Source: Hyphomicrobium sp.
Lineage (GTDB): Bacteria; Pseudomonadota; Alphaproteobacteria; Rhizobiales; Hyphomicrobiaceae
Assembly (NCBI GenBank): GCA_016716675.1
Contig: JADJVG010000008.1
Location: 124,001-188,000, forward strand
DNA length: 64,000 nucleotides
Reading direction: 5' to 3'
The notes under the pieces were generated by a model, which was not told where the DNA came from, searched no databases, and was given only the letters and a program-made list of their open reading frames with translations. Both the position numbers and the translations under genes were made by a program. Shown in pieces: positions 25,892-34,177 of this stretch (within the stretch, counting starts at the first letter, position 1; every line of letters starts with the position of its first letter).

Positions 25892-26355
25892 AACTGTGCC
25901 CCTGAGTTCCCGTCGTCGTCGCGCCATCGTGTGGCGCCTTGTCAGTCGGGCAGCATCGTGTCGAAGACACATCCGCATTCCGGCCAACACGAGACAAAGT
26001 AATGGTGCCGGCCTGAACCCACGCTGAACAGCCCATTCAGCCTAGCGTTAGCAATGGCCGCGCAACCTGTCGCTATGGTCAATTTTCTCTTACGGCACCT
26101 GTTAAGGCGAGGTGAGTGGCTGTCGCAGAGTGGTTGGATTGTCCCATTATAGCGCGATTTTGCGATATTTTTCAGTCTGTAGCAACGATCAGATGCGATC
26201 AATTATCAGCAATATTTACGAGTTCTCATCGCTCAGATGACAAGGTGAACGTCAAGCGGGACCGGTAACAGGTCGCGTCCACAACCCCGGCGGCCGGCAA
26301 CTGTTGACCGGAAAATCGTCGAAGTCAGTCATGAAGTTAGTCATGGAGTACGACA
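25892..26355. other. Intergenic region without identified gene
   Basis: 464 bases between the divergent lipoprotein and Sel1-type genes. The part from about 26040 to 26230 is AT-richer and contains several short open frames that do not look coding. Presumably it holds the promoters of both flanking genes; no clear operator was recognised. Confidence 0.5.
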
Positions 26356-26628
26356 ATGGCGCGGATGGATTTCTCCTCGCGTGACATCATCGAATACGCA
26401 GCCCAAGGTGGTCAGCCGGACGCTCTGTTTGAGCTCGGTCTCATCTATTGCACCGGCCGTGAGGGTCATGTCGATCTGGTCGAGGCCCACAAGTGGTTCA
26501 ACCTCGCAGCCGTCCGCGGCAACGAAGAAGCCAAGCGCTATCGCAATGAGCTGTCGAGCGAGTTGAGCAAGGCCGACATTGCGCGTGCGCAGAAGATGGC
26601 GCGTGAATGGATGCGGTCGCTGCACTAA
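26356..26628 (+). CDS. Single Sel1-repeat protein (90 aa)
   Basis: Short TPR/Sel1-like protein: DALFELGLIYCTGREGHVDL then VEAHKWFNLAAVRGNEEAKR, a textbook SLR helix pair, followed by a helix with LSKADIARAQKMAREW. No signal peptide, so probably a cytoplasmic adaptor. GGAG lies eight bases before ATG 26356. Proteins of this length with one SLR unit are frequent in Rhizobiales; their partner is not known. Confidence 0.88.
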   Translation: MARMDFSSRDIIEYAAQGGQPDALFELGLIYCTGREGHVDLVEAHKWFNLAAVRGNEEAKRYRNELSSELSKADIARAQKMAREWMRSLH

Positions 26629-26703
26629 GGCACGGGTCGCTCATCGCGCGTTGTGCATTGCTGACGGCAACGCTGCGCGCGCAGTTTCACACGCGGTTGC
26701 GCA

Positions 26704-27360
26704 TCAGCAATCGCCGAATGACGTGATGCAGTCCCACGTCTTCTTGGCTGCATTACCGACGGCCTTTCCGGCCTTCTCGAGCGTGCTGCCGGTTGCTTTC
26801 GCGGCTTCACCCGCAGCATTGCCACCTTCTTCGATCGCCTTCTCCGTTGATGCGACGCCCTTCTCGACGGCCTCTTTCACCGTCTTGGGCGCCGCGGCGG
26901 CTTGCGTAGGATCGTCGGTCGCTGCAGGTGGCGGCTGAGGCGGCTGAGGCGGCGCGGCGGTTGGCACCGGTTCTGTCTGCGGCGCCGGCTCCGGCGTTGC
27001 ACTTGGCGTCAGCGCTGGTGTCACGCCCGCATCCGCGGCGGATGGCGGCACATCGATCTCCATGCCGCTCGGCATCGCCAGTTGCCGCACCGCACCCTTG
27101 CACGGCGTCTGCTGCTGGCGGTCGACGGAGCACGACGCGTGCTGACCGGCCTTTGCGAGTTCCGTGATGCACAGCAATTTCAAACGCGTGTCGCTGGCTG
27201 TTCCGGCGGCGCCGTCAAACGTACAGGCATATTCCGCGGCAGGTCCTTCGCAGGTCACACAGTATTCGGTGGCCGCCGCGCTCGCGCTGACGGCCGCCAA
27301 GGCGGCGCTCAACCGGATGGCAGAACCTGCGGCGGCAGAAACGCTCAGAAAATGACGCAT
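26704..27360 (-). CDS. Secreted Cys- and Pro-rich hypothetical protein
   Basis: 218 residues: a signal-like N-terminus (SAALAAVSASAAA), then a small Cys-rich domain (EYCVTCEG, AEYACTFDG, LLCITELAK, ASCSVDRQQQTPC) with six Cys. A Pro/Ala/Thr linker (PAPQTEPVPTAAPPQPPQPP) follows, then an Ala/Lys amphipathic stretch (AVEKGVASTEKAIEEG) and a terminal WDCITSFGDC. Likely periplasmic. No family can be named. It is oriented opposite to the Sel1 gene. Confidence 0.75.
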   Translation of the reverse strand: MRHFLSVSAAAGSAIRLSAALAAVSASAAATEYCVTCEGPAAEYACTFDGAAGTASDTRLKLLCITELAKAGQHASCSVDRQQQTPCKGAVRQLAMPSGMEIDVPPSAADAGVTPALTPSATPEPAPQTEPVPTAAPPQPPQPPPAATDDPTQAAAAPKTVKEAVEKGVASTEKAIEEGGNAAGEAAKATGSTLEKAGKAVGNAAKKTWDCITSFGDC

Positions 27361-27526
27361 TTGGGCACCTAGCTGGCGTGAAAAAATGGATGGTTCGGCA
27401 ATCCGCGTGCTTATAGACCATAAATAGCAGCCCGGTCGAGGCGCCGCGCGGCCGAAAACCGCGACCGATCTTGTGTTCTTGCAATGCGTTATCGGCCCCT
27501 CTATAGGGTGGGACCTTCTGATTTGC

Positions 27527-27619
27527 GGAGACGTGGCCGAGTGGCTGAAGGCAACGGTTTGCTAAATCGTCATACGCTCTAAAAGCGTATCGAGGGTTCG
27601 AATCCCTCCGTCTCCGCCA
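27527..27619 (+). tRNA. tRNA-Ser (anticodon GCU)
   Basis: Acceptor stem GGAGACG pairs with CGTCTCC, and GCCA follows (discriminator G plus encoded CCA, 27616-27619). The D arm contains TGGCCGAGTGG, the anticodon loop is TTGCTAA, a long variable arm (TACGCTCTAAAAGCGTA) is typical of serine tRNA, and the T arm is GGTTCGAATCC. It reads AGC/AGU serine codons. Confidence 0.97.
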
Positions 27620-27962
27620 CTATCGCAATTCCCACCAGCCTGAAGGGTTTGGACCGCCACAGATCTGGCGGGCCCGCGCGACGGTTGTTTTATTTAGCAG
27701 TTACAATTCGTTATGATGACCGCTCGGGCGTGATCCGCACCGTGGCGATGTCTAAAGCTACGTGTCGCCGCGTTCCGCGCAGAGGCTTGGTTGTATCGTT
27801 TTATCGGCGGGCAGTGTGCAGATGGACGATGGTGGCGAGAAGCCGCTCGTCGCTTTGCCCCGTGCTGGCTCTGCGCTGGTGGGCAGCAACCATCCGGCAC
27901 GGTGTGCCGGGGAGAGGTGCCGAATGCAGTAGGATTAGAAAGTTGGAGCTTGGATATCGGTA
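27620..27962. other. Intergenic region after tRNA-Ser
   Basis: About 340 bases between the tRNA and the end of the VIT-type gene. A plus-strand open frame exists (27649-27966) but its Arg/Trp-rich translation resembles no protein and has no ribosome-binding site. No attachment-site duplicate of the tRNA 3' end was noticed nearby. Confidence 0.5.
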
Positions 27963-28667
27963 CTAAACGCTCACACCAAAGAGTTTACCGATTCCAGCAG
28001 TGACGAGCATGGCAAAAACACCACAGCCTACGACTCGCGCAAGTGATGGGCCTACCGGCGCGCCTCCGGTCCTCGCTCCGAAGACTCCAAGCGCAGCAAG
28101 CGTGAGAATAGTAACTGTAAGAACCACAGGTATGATGTAACCCGCTGGTGATAGTGCTGCAGCAATGAGCGGCACGCCGCCGGCAATCGAGAACGTGGCG
28201 CCCGAGGCCAAAGCCGCCTGAAGTGGATTTGCAGCGTGTATTTCGGACAAGCCTAGTTCGTCACGAACATGAGATCCTAGGGCATCGTGCTGTGTGAGTT
28301 CATCTGCGACCAGCTTGGCTGTCTTTGCTGAAAGCCCCCGATGCTGGTAGATTGCAAGCAACTCCGCGTGCTCCTTCTCAGGTTCATCGGTCAACGCTTG
28401 CCGTTCTCTCGCTATGTCGGCGCGCTCAATGTCGGACTGCGAGGAGACCGAAACGTACTCACCAGCGGCCATTGACATCGCGCCTGCCGTGAGGCCCGCC
28501 ACGCCGGCGATCAATACGGCACGTGGGGAAGGATCAGCGGATGCCACACCCAATAGCAACGATGATATCGACACAATGCCATCATTCGCACCCAATACCG
28601 CGGCCCGGAGCCAACCGCTGCGCGTGATGAAATGTGGTTCGTTGTCGTGGGCTGATGGCAAAGTCAT
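27963..28667 (-). CDS. VIT1/CCC1-family transporter
   Basis: Inner-membrane transporter of the vacuolar iron transporter family, usually moving Fe2+ or Mn2+ out of the cytoplasm. WLRAAVLGANDGIVSISSLL and GVASA form helix 1 with the conserved GANDG. AGLTAGAMSMAAGEYVSVSSQSD is the helix 2 signature. A cytoplasmic Glu/Asp/His-rich segment (ERADIARERQAL, EHAELLAIY) is the expected metal-binding loop, and three C-terminal helices follow. ATG 28667 (MTLPSAHDNEPHF) is preferred; the frame opens ten codons earlier. It could relate to metal handling by the neighbouring efflux locus. Confidence 0.92.
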   Translation of the reverse strand: MTLPSAHDNEPHFITRSGWLRAAVLGANDGIVSISSLLLGVASADPSPRAVLIAGVAGLTAGAMSMAAGEYVSVSSQSDIERADIARERQALTDEPEKEHAELLAIYQHRGLSAKTAKLVADELTQHDALGSHVRDELGLSEIHAANPLQAALASGATFSIAGGVPLIAAALSPAGYIIPVVLTVTILTLAALGVFGARTGGAPVGPSLARVVGCGVFAMLVTAGIGKLFGVSV

Positions 28668-29042
28668 GACCGTTTCTATCCTGTTAGAGGAACACAATAA
28701 TAAACACGCAGAACCCTAGGTTCCACCACTCAGACCCGTCTTGCGCCGAGCGAGGCTATTCGCCATCACAGAGCTATCGGAATCTGAATAGAATTAGGCG
28801 CTGAGTGTGGGCGCGAGAATAGCGAAGGCCATAAAGTGACGCCATCTATGGATCCGGTGCTGGCCAGCTCCATCGTCGAGGCGCTTGTCATGTGCATTGG
28901 TGATTGGCACGCCGAGTGAGAGGAATCCATCGGACGCCGTTTCCATCGTGGCCCGATGATAGCACAGCATCACGCTCACGTTGCTGCGCGCCAGGCCGGA
29001 AAGAAGGCCGCGCGAGCAACCAGACTTCATTGCGGCAAGCAT
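28668..29042. other. Intergenic region, no supported gene
   Basis: About 375 bases between the VIT-type gene and the cysteine-rich exported protein gene. A minus-strand open frame starts directly after the latter's stop (28794-29042) but lacks a ribosome-binding site or recognisable protein character, so it is not called. Confidence 0.45.
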
Positions 29043-29294
29043 CTACTTGCCTGGGCAGTTGAAGCGGCTGCCGAAGCGGTAACCGCCAGCGCCCTGGCCG
29101 ACACATTTCCATTCGCCCAAATGACGATGCGGGACCGTCGCGTCGAAGCTCGCTCTTTTCTGGCACGGACCTTTTGCGCAATGGCCGACGCCTTTTACGC
29201 GCGACGCGCCAGCCGACCACGCGATTTCATGAGCGCCTGCCGGAACTACGCCCAGTAAGCCAAAGACAATTGCGATTTGCTGGATCGTTTTCAT
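29043..29294 (-). CDS. Small exported Cys-containing protein at the end of the metal efflux operon
   Basis: An 83-residue protein: signal peptide MKTIQQIAIVFGLLGVVPAGA, then a mature part with HEIAW and four Cys (GHCAKGPCQKR, WKCVGQ, FNCPGK). His and Cys could bind metal or form two disulfides in the periplasm. It lies 14 bases downstream of the small membrane-protein gene and is on the same strand as the RND genes, so it probably belongs to that operon. No family is recognised. ATG at 29294. Confidence 0.72.
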   Translation of the reverse strand: MKTIQQIAIVFGLLGVVPAGAHEIAWSAGASRVKGVGHCAKGPCQKRASFDATVPHRHLGEWKCVGQGAGGYRFGSRFNCPGK

Positions 29295-29308
29295 GATATT
29301 CGGGCCCC

Positions 29309-29500
29309 TTATGATTTTTCCAGAGAGCCAGCGCTGCTGGCGTTGCGATTGTCTTGCCGCTTTGGGTCGGTCAGCGCCCCTGCCACTGTCGTGATTGAAT
29401 CGCTGTCTTTCAGTGCCCAAACGACAACGGCCCAGAGCGCTGCGACAGTGAGCAGCGGATAGACGAGAGAGATGAGCGGTACGGGAAGAGCAGGGATCAT
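29309..29500 (-). CDS. Small membrane protein in the metal efflux operon (63 aa)
   Basis: MIPALPVPLISLVYPLLTVA-type start with one long hydrophobic helix ending AALWAVVVWALKDSD; the rest (TDPKRQDNRNASSAG) is hydrophilic. Its ATG overlaps the TGA of the DUF3240 gene (ATGA, 29497-29500), a sign of translational coupling. Small single-helix proteins accompany some RND pumps as accessory subunits; such a role here is inference. Confidence 0.72.
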   Translation of the reverse strand: MIPALPVPLISLVYPLLTVAALWAVVVWALKDSDSITTVAGALTDPKRQDNRNASSAGSLEKS

Positions 29501-29856
29501 GGTGCAGCTCTCTTCGTGCCAGCCTCTTGCGTATCCGGCATCGTCTCGAGCAGACGGCCGACTTCGAGAACAGGCTCGAGCCAATAGCTCATGTGAGGGA
29601 CAGGCAGCGCTTCGCGGATCGCTTCCAGAATCCGTGCAGCCCGTTCGCGCGGCATCACCGAGATCAAAACACAGCGTTCGACCCGCCCCCGCACGCGCTC
29701 GCGGATGTTCGCTTTTGAAAAGTCGAAGCCGTGTCCTTCGGCCTCGAAGGTCGTGAAGCCGCCGATCGCTGGTTTCATAGAGAGCATCAGTTCGATGAGG
29801 TTGTCTGCAACGCTTGGGGGGTAGACGAGCGTGAGCTTGCAAATGGATTGATCCAT
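29497..29856 (-). CDS. DUF3240 (PII-like) protein of the metal efflux operon
   Basis: A 119-residue ferredoxin-fold/PII-like protein of the DUF3240 type that accompanies heavy-metal RND pumps. Visible pattern: CKLTLVYPPSVADNLIELML, FTTFEAEGHGFDF, and RVERCVLISVMPRERAARIL leading to YWLEPVLEVG. It probably senses or regulates rather than transports. Its start at 29856 lies 70 bases inside the 3' end of the RND pump gene, and its stop overlaps the next gene. Confidence 0.85.
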   Translation of the reverse strand: MDQSICKLTLVYPPSVADNLIELMLSMKPAIGGFTTFEAEGHGFDFSKANIRERVRGRVERCVLISVMPRERAARILEAIREALPVPHMSYWLEPVLEVGRLLETMPDTQEAGTKRAAP

Positions 29857-32800
29857 CGGGGACTCCGAAGTTCGTTGTTCGCGCCTTCGCCAGTGAGGCC
29901 AAAGCGGCGGAAGAGAATGGGTAGCAGCACGAGAGTCAGCGCGGTCGAGGTGACGAGCCCGCCGATGACCACGATCGCAAGGGGGCGCTGGATCTCAGAG
30001 CCTGGTCCGTTTGCGAACAGCAGCGGCACGAGACCGAAAGCGGCGATACTTGCGGTCATCATGACGGGCCGCAGGCGCCGAACCGCGCCTTCAAATACGA
30101 CCTGTTCAATCGGCATGCCCGTCGCAGACAGCTGATTAAAGTGACTGACAAGTACGAGACCATTCAAAACGGCGATGCCGAGGAGCGCGATGAACCCGAC
30201 GGAGGCCGGGACAGACAGATATTCGCCCGCGATCCACAGCGAGAGCACCCCGCCCACGAGTGCAAAGGGCACGTTGGCGAGAATGAGCAGCGACTGCCGC
30301 ATCGATCGTAAGGTTGCAAAGAGTACGCCGAAGATGAGCAGCACGGCGACGGGTACGACGATCGAAAGTCGCGTGGCCGCCCGGCGCTGGTTCTCGAACT
30401 GCCCGCCCCAAACGAGCCGATAGCCCATCGGCATCGGGACCGCTTCTGCGACAGCTCGCTGTGCATCTTCTACAAAGCCGACAAGGTCGCGCCCTGTCAC
30501 ATAGGCTTGCACGATGGCAAAGCGTGAAGCGTCCTGGCGCTCGATCTTGACCGGTCCGCTAACGCGCAGAAGCTTGGCGATGTCGCCCGCGCGGACGACG
30601 CCGCCATCTCCCGCCGCGATCTGCGTCGAGACGAATGCCGCAGGGTCCTCGCGCACGCCCAAAGCGCCGCGCACGACGATCTCGGTGCGCCGGCCGGGCT
30701 CTGCTACCAGGCCAGCTGAAGCCCCTTCGAGCAATGCCCGCAACTCTTCTTCCACACGCGTCACGCTCAAGCCGGTGCGGCCCGCAGAAAGGCGGTCGAG
30801 GTCGATCTGAAGGTATTCGACGCTGTCGTTGGCAACGGTCGAGACCTCGGCTGCGCCTTCGACCTTTTGCAGTACGCCCTGGATCTTGCCGGCAAGGCTC
30901 GATAGCTCGGCAAGATCAGGACCAAAAATTTTGATTGCAAGATCGCCCCGCGCTCCGGTCAGCATTTCTGCGGTACGCATCTCGATCGGTTGCGTGAACG
31001 CAAACTCGACACCCGGCATTTCGGACATGGCAGCGCGCAATTGCTCGATCAGCCAGTCCTTGTCATGAACACGCCATTCGGTCTTCGGCTTTAAAACCAG
31101 AAACGCGTCGGTCTCGTTGAGCCCCATGGGATCGAGGCCAAGCTCGTCGGAGCCGACGCGGGCGACAATGCGCTCGACCTCGGGCACCTTTTCCTTGAGC
31201 AACCTCTGGATCAGGAGATCACCTTCGATGCTGGCTTTGAGGTTGATCGAAGGCAGCTTCGTCGTCTGCATGATGACGGCGCCCTCGTCCATGGTCGGCA
31301 TGAACGACTTGCCGACGGCACCATAGGCGAAGAACACGGCAACTATGCCGCCGGCCGCCGTCAAGTAAGCGGGAAGCGGAAATGCCAAGCAGGCCTTGAG
31401 CAGTCCCTTGTAGCCGCGCGTCAGAATACGCATCAGGATGGGCTCGTGGTGCTGGCCGGTGCGCAGCACATAGGACGAGAGCACCGGAATGAGCGTGAGG
31501 GACAGCAGAAGCGATCCGCTCAATGCGAAAATGATCGTCAGAGCAACTGGAGAGAACAGCTTGCCTTCAAGTCCTTGCAGCGAAAGAAGAGGCAGGAAGA
31601 CGAGGCAGATGATTAAAATGCCTGACGCGACGGGTACGGCGACCTCGCTCGCGGACCGGTAGATCTGATGCAGCAGCGGGACATGGCTATCCGAGCCGTG
31701 CTGCAGACGCTCGACGGTATTTTCAACCACCACGACGGCAGCATCAACGATGAGGCCGATGGCAATCGCAAGGCCGCCGAGCGACATGAGGTTTGCCGAC
31801 ATCCCGAATGCCTTCATCATCACGAAGGTCATGAGCGCAGCAAATGGCAGCGTCACCGCGACAACAATGGCCGCGCGTAAATTCCCAAGAAACGCCAGCA
31901 ACAGAATGACGACCAGCACCGTTGCCTCCATCAGCGCTTTGCTAACGGTGCCGACGGCCTTCTCGATCAATTCAGAGCGGTCATAAAACGCATTGAGCGA
32001 TACGCCCGGAGGCAAAGCTGGCTTGAGTTCCACTAGCCGCTCACGGACCTTGGCGACGATTGCACTTGCATCCGCTCCGCGCAGAGAAAGAACCAGACCT
32101 TGCACAGCCTCACCCTCTGCGTCCTTGGTTACTGCGCCGTAACGTGTGAGGCTTCCGATACGGACAGTGGCCACATCACCAAGGCGCAGCACGAGGCCAT
32201 CTGCATTTTTCAGAACGATCTGCTCGAGATCCGCAGGCCTCTGAACAGCGCCCGCCGCACGCACAACGAGCGCCTTCTCTCCTTCACTCAAGCGGCCCGC
32301 GCCGTCGTTGCGATTGCCCTCGCCGATGGCTTGGAGAATGTCTTCCACACCCAGCCGCGCATTCGCGAGCGCCGAGCTGTCCGGCACCACTTCGAAAGTG
32401 CGCACCATACCGCCGAGCGAGTTGACATCTGCAACGCCAGGGATCGTGCGCAATGCGGGACGTATGGTCCAGTCGAGCAGGCTGCGCCGTTCCTCGAGCG
32501 TCAGATCGCCGCCATCGATCGTGAACATGTACACGTCGGAAAGCGGCGTCGACACGGGCGCGAGGCCACCTGATATGTTCGACGGCAGTTGATCTCGTAC
32601 GCCTGCGAGGCGCTCCGCCACCTGCTGGCGCGCCCAATAGATGTCGGTGCCATCCTCGAAGTCGAGCGTGATGTCGGCAATGGCATATTTGGCGGCTGAC
32701 CTCAGGATCGTCTGGTGCGGAATGCCAAGCAGTTCCATCTCGATCGGCGTTATGACGCGCGTTTCAACCTCTTCAGGTGTCATACCGGGCGCCTTCAGGA

Positions 32801-32948
32801 TCATCTTCACCTGGACAGGCGAGATGTTCGGGAAGGCATCGATCGGAATGGTCTTGAATGCCCAGCCGCCGGCCACGGCGATGATCGCCGCAAGCAGCAG
32901 CGTGAACATGCGCTGCGTCAATGAAAATGAAATGAGCCGCTCAAGCAT
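29787..32948 (-). CDS. Heavy-metal efflux RND transporter (CzcA/CusA family)
   Basis: Inner-membrane proton-driven pump of the HME-RND class, 1053 residues with two sets of membrane helices and large periplasmic loops. N-terminus LISFSLTQRMFTLLLAAII; FPNISPVQVKMILKAPGMTP and EEVETRVITPIEMELLGI are class hallmarks. The proton-relay helix reads AIAIGLIVDAAVVVVENTVE. The ion specificity is unclear: Met pairs that would point to Cu/Ag cannot be assigned with confidence, and the motif differs from the DFG...DGA form of CzcA. It is preceded five bases upstream by the membrane fusion protein gene. No outer-membrane factor gene is in this operon, so a partner encoded elsewhere must be used. Confidence 0.95.
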   Translation of the reverse strand: MLERLISFSLTQRMFTLLLAAIIAVAGGWAFKTIPIDAFPNISPVQVKMILKAPGMTPEEVETRVITPIEMELLGIPHQTILRSAAKYAIADITLDFEDGTDIYWARQQVAERLAGVRDQLPSNISGGLAPVSTPLSDVYMFTIDGGDLTLEERRSLLDWTIRPALRTIPGVADVNSLGGMVRTFEVVPDSSALANARLGVEDILQAIGEGNRNDGAGRLSEGEKALVVRAAGAVQRPADLEQIVLKNADGLVLRLGDVATVRIGSLTRYGAVTKDAEGEAVQGLVLSLRGADASAIVAKVRERLVELKPALPPGVSLNAFYDRSELIEKAVGTVSKALMEATVLVVILLLAFLGNLRAAIVVAVTLPFAALMTFVMMKAFGMSANLMSLGGLAIAIGLIVDAAVVVVENTVERLQHGSDSHVPLLHQIYRSASEVAVPVASGILIICLVFLPLLSLQGLEGKLFSPVALTIIFALSGSLLLSLTLIPVLSSYVLRTGQHHEPILMRILTRGYKGLLKACLAFPLPAYLTAAGGIVAVFFAYGAVGKSFMPTMDEGAVIMQTTKLPSINLKASIEGDLLIQRLLKEKVPEVERIVARVGSDELGLDPMGLNETDAFLVLKPKTEWRVHDKDWLIEQLRAAMSEMPGVEFAFTQPIEMRTAEMLTGARGDLAIKIFGPDLAELSSLAGKIQGVLQKVEGAAEVSTVANDSVEYLQIDLDRLSAGRTGLSVTRVEEELRALLEGASAGLVAEPGRRTEIVVRGALGVREDPAAFVSTQIAAGDGGVVRAGDIAKLLRVSGPVKIERQDASRFAIVQAYVTGRDLVGFVEDAQRAVAEAVPMPMGYRLVWGGQFENQRRAATRLSIVVPVAVLLIFGVLFATLRSMRQSLLILANVPFALVGGVLSLWIAGEYLSVPASVGFIALLGIAVLNGLVLVSHFNQLSATGMPIEQVVFEGAVRRLRPVMMTASIAAFGLVPLLFANGPGSEIQRPLAIVVIGGLVTSTALTLVLLPILFRRFGLTGEGANNELRSPRWINPFASSRSSTPQALQTTSSN

Positions 32949-32953
32949 GAAAC

Positions 32954-34021
32954 TTACTCGACGCCCAGCATTTGCTCGAGTTGCGGGATGCCGGAGGCTG
33001 CAATCTCGGCCCCGGCAGGAATAGCCCCGAGAACCGTGGCCGATACCTGAGAGCGGCCGGCGACTTCAACGGGGACGAGCGTGAAGCCAGTCTTGCTGCG
33101 CAGAAATACACTCTCGACGTTATTGATACGCGCGATCGCCGAGGATGGCACAGAGAGCGAGCCGGTCTCGGCCTTCTGCATGACACTGAGTGTCACCATC
33201 TGTCCTGCAAGAAGTCCGCTGTCGGCAGGAATGCTGGCGACCAACTTCGCGGACCTCGTCAACTTGTCGAGTGTGCCGCCGACCGAGATGACCTTGCCCT
33301 CTGGCCCATTCGAAATCTGGACGCGGTCTCCAGGAGCCACGCGCGAGACCAGATGAACGGGAAGTTGCGCCTCGACCCACAACTCATCGTTGGTATCGCT
33401 CGTGACGGCCGGCGCCATGGCATCGACCTTGTCACCCGGCAGCACGCTCGTCTCCACGATGCGGCCAGCGGCGGGAGCCTGAATGGTATATGTGCCGGCA
33501 GTGGTGCTTGCTGTGCCGGCAAGCTCCAGCATGCGCTTGTGCTGCGTGATGACGGCCTTGACCTTGTTGACCTGCGCTTCCGATTCCTCGGCCAACATGG
33601 GGCTCTGAATGTTCTTGTCGGCGAGGAAGCGGCGGCGGTGCGCCATGGCCTCGGCGGACTGCAACTCGGCTTCGGCCTGAGCCAGGGCCGAGGCGGCCTC
33701 GATCAGCTCGCGGCTCGAGACCGTTGCGAGCTGGTCTCCTTTTTTGACGCTCTGACCGGGGAGCACCTGGACTTGGGTTATGGTGCCGCCGAAGGGAGCC
33801 GCAGCGACAATGCGAGCCTTGAGCGCGGGAATGACGGTCCCAGGCAGTAAGGCTGCGCTCTGCTCAGTTGTGGTCGTCACCGCATGGATCTTGATGTCCA
33901 TGCGCTCGATCTGAGCCGGCGTCAGCGATAGGTCACGCACCGGCTCCGGCGGTCGATCTGCGGCGCAAGCGCTGGCCGCAGTCAAAAATCCCGCGCCCAA
34001 AACGATCCACGACCTCAGCAT
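32954..34021 (-). CDS. RND efflux membrane fusion protein (CzcB/CusB-like)
   Basis: Periplasmic adaptor linking the RND pump to an outer-membrane channel. Signal sequence MLRSWIVLGAGFLTAASACA, possibly a lipoprotein. Biotinyl-lipoyl-like halves are visible: RIVAAAPFGGTITQVQVLPG ... KGDQLATVSS, and the return strand IQAPAAGRIVETSVLPGDKV. A coiled-coil hairpin with ALAQAEAELQSAEAM lies between, then beta-barrel and membrane-proximal domains (SVPSSAIARIN). No His- or Met-rich metal site is evident. The start at 34021 faces the divergent two-component genes across a 156-base region holding paired operators. Confidence 0.93.
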   Translation of the reverse strand: MLRSWIVLGAGFLTAASACAADRPPEPVRDLSLTPAQIERMDIKIHAVTTTTEQSAALLPGTVIPALKARIVAAAPFGGTITQVQVLPGQSVKKGDQLATVSSRELIEAASALAQAEAELQSAEAMAHRRRFLADKNIQSPMLAEESEAQVNKVKAVITQHKRMLELAGTASTTAGTYTIQAPAAGRIVETSVLPGDKVDAMAPAVTSDTNDELWVEAQLPVHLVSRVAPGDRVQISNGPEGKVISVGGTLDKLTRSAKLVASIPADSGLLAGQMVTLSVMQKAETGSLSVPSSAIARINNVESVFLRSKTGFTLVPVEVAGRSQVSATVLGAIPAGAEIAASGIPQLEQMLGVE

Positions 34022-34068
34022 AGTTCACCTCGCCAGCCAAAATGACCAAGCGGGATTTGTACGGCGAA

Positions 34069-34086
34069 CCTGAAACCAACCTGACA
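34069..34086 (-). promoter_or_regulatory. Predicted response-regulator operator, pump side
   Basis: Read on the minus strand: TGTCAGG-TTGG-TTTCAGG, two TTTCAG-like half sites 11 bases apart, the helical spacing used by OmpR/PhoB-type dimers. On the plus strand the same site appears as adjacent 11-base copies, AACCTGAAACC and AACCTGACACC (34067-34088). It is 48 bases upstream of the membrane fusion protein start. Confidence 0.6.
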
Positions 34087-34116
34087 CCAGGCTGCGCGCC
34101 AGCTGAACGAGCGACT

Positions 34117-34134
34117 TTTCAGTCGGATTTCAGG
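34117..34134 (+). promoter_or_regulatory. Predicted response-regulator operator, regulator side
   Basis: TTTCAGTCGGATTTCAGG: TTTCAG repeated with 11-base spacing, the inverted copy of the pump-side site. It lies about 44 bases before the response-regulator start, suggesting autoregulation together with divergent control of the pump operon. Confidence 0.6.
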
Positions 34135-34177
34135 TCTGTTGTGGTATCAGTCGGGCAATCAATTTCGGGAGCTGGCC

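Noticed and set aside
27527..27619. tRNA-Ser as an integration site of a genomic island
   Set aside because: No integrase gene and no repeat of the tRNA 3' end were seen within the window.
27649..27966. Plus-strand open frame downstream of tRNA-Ser
   Set aside because: Arg/Trp/Cys-rich translation without similarity to any family and without a ribosome-binding site.
28794..29042. Minus-strand open frame starting just after the Cys-rich exported protein stop
   Set aside because: No ribosome-binding site, no signal or membrane pattern, and composition does not look like a protein; distance alone is not enough.
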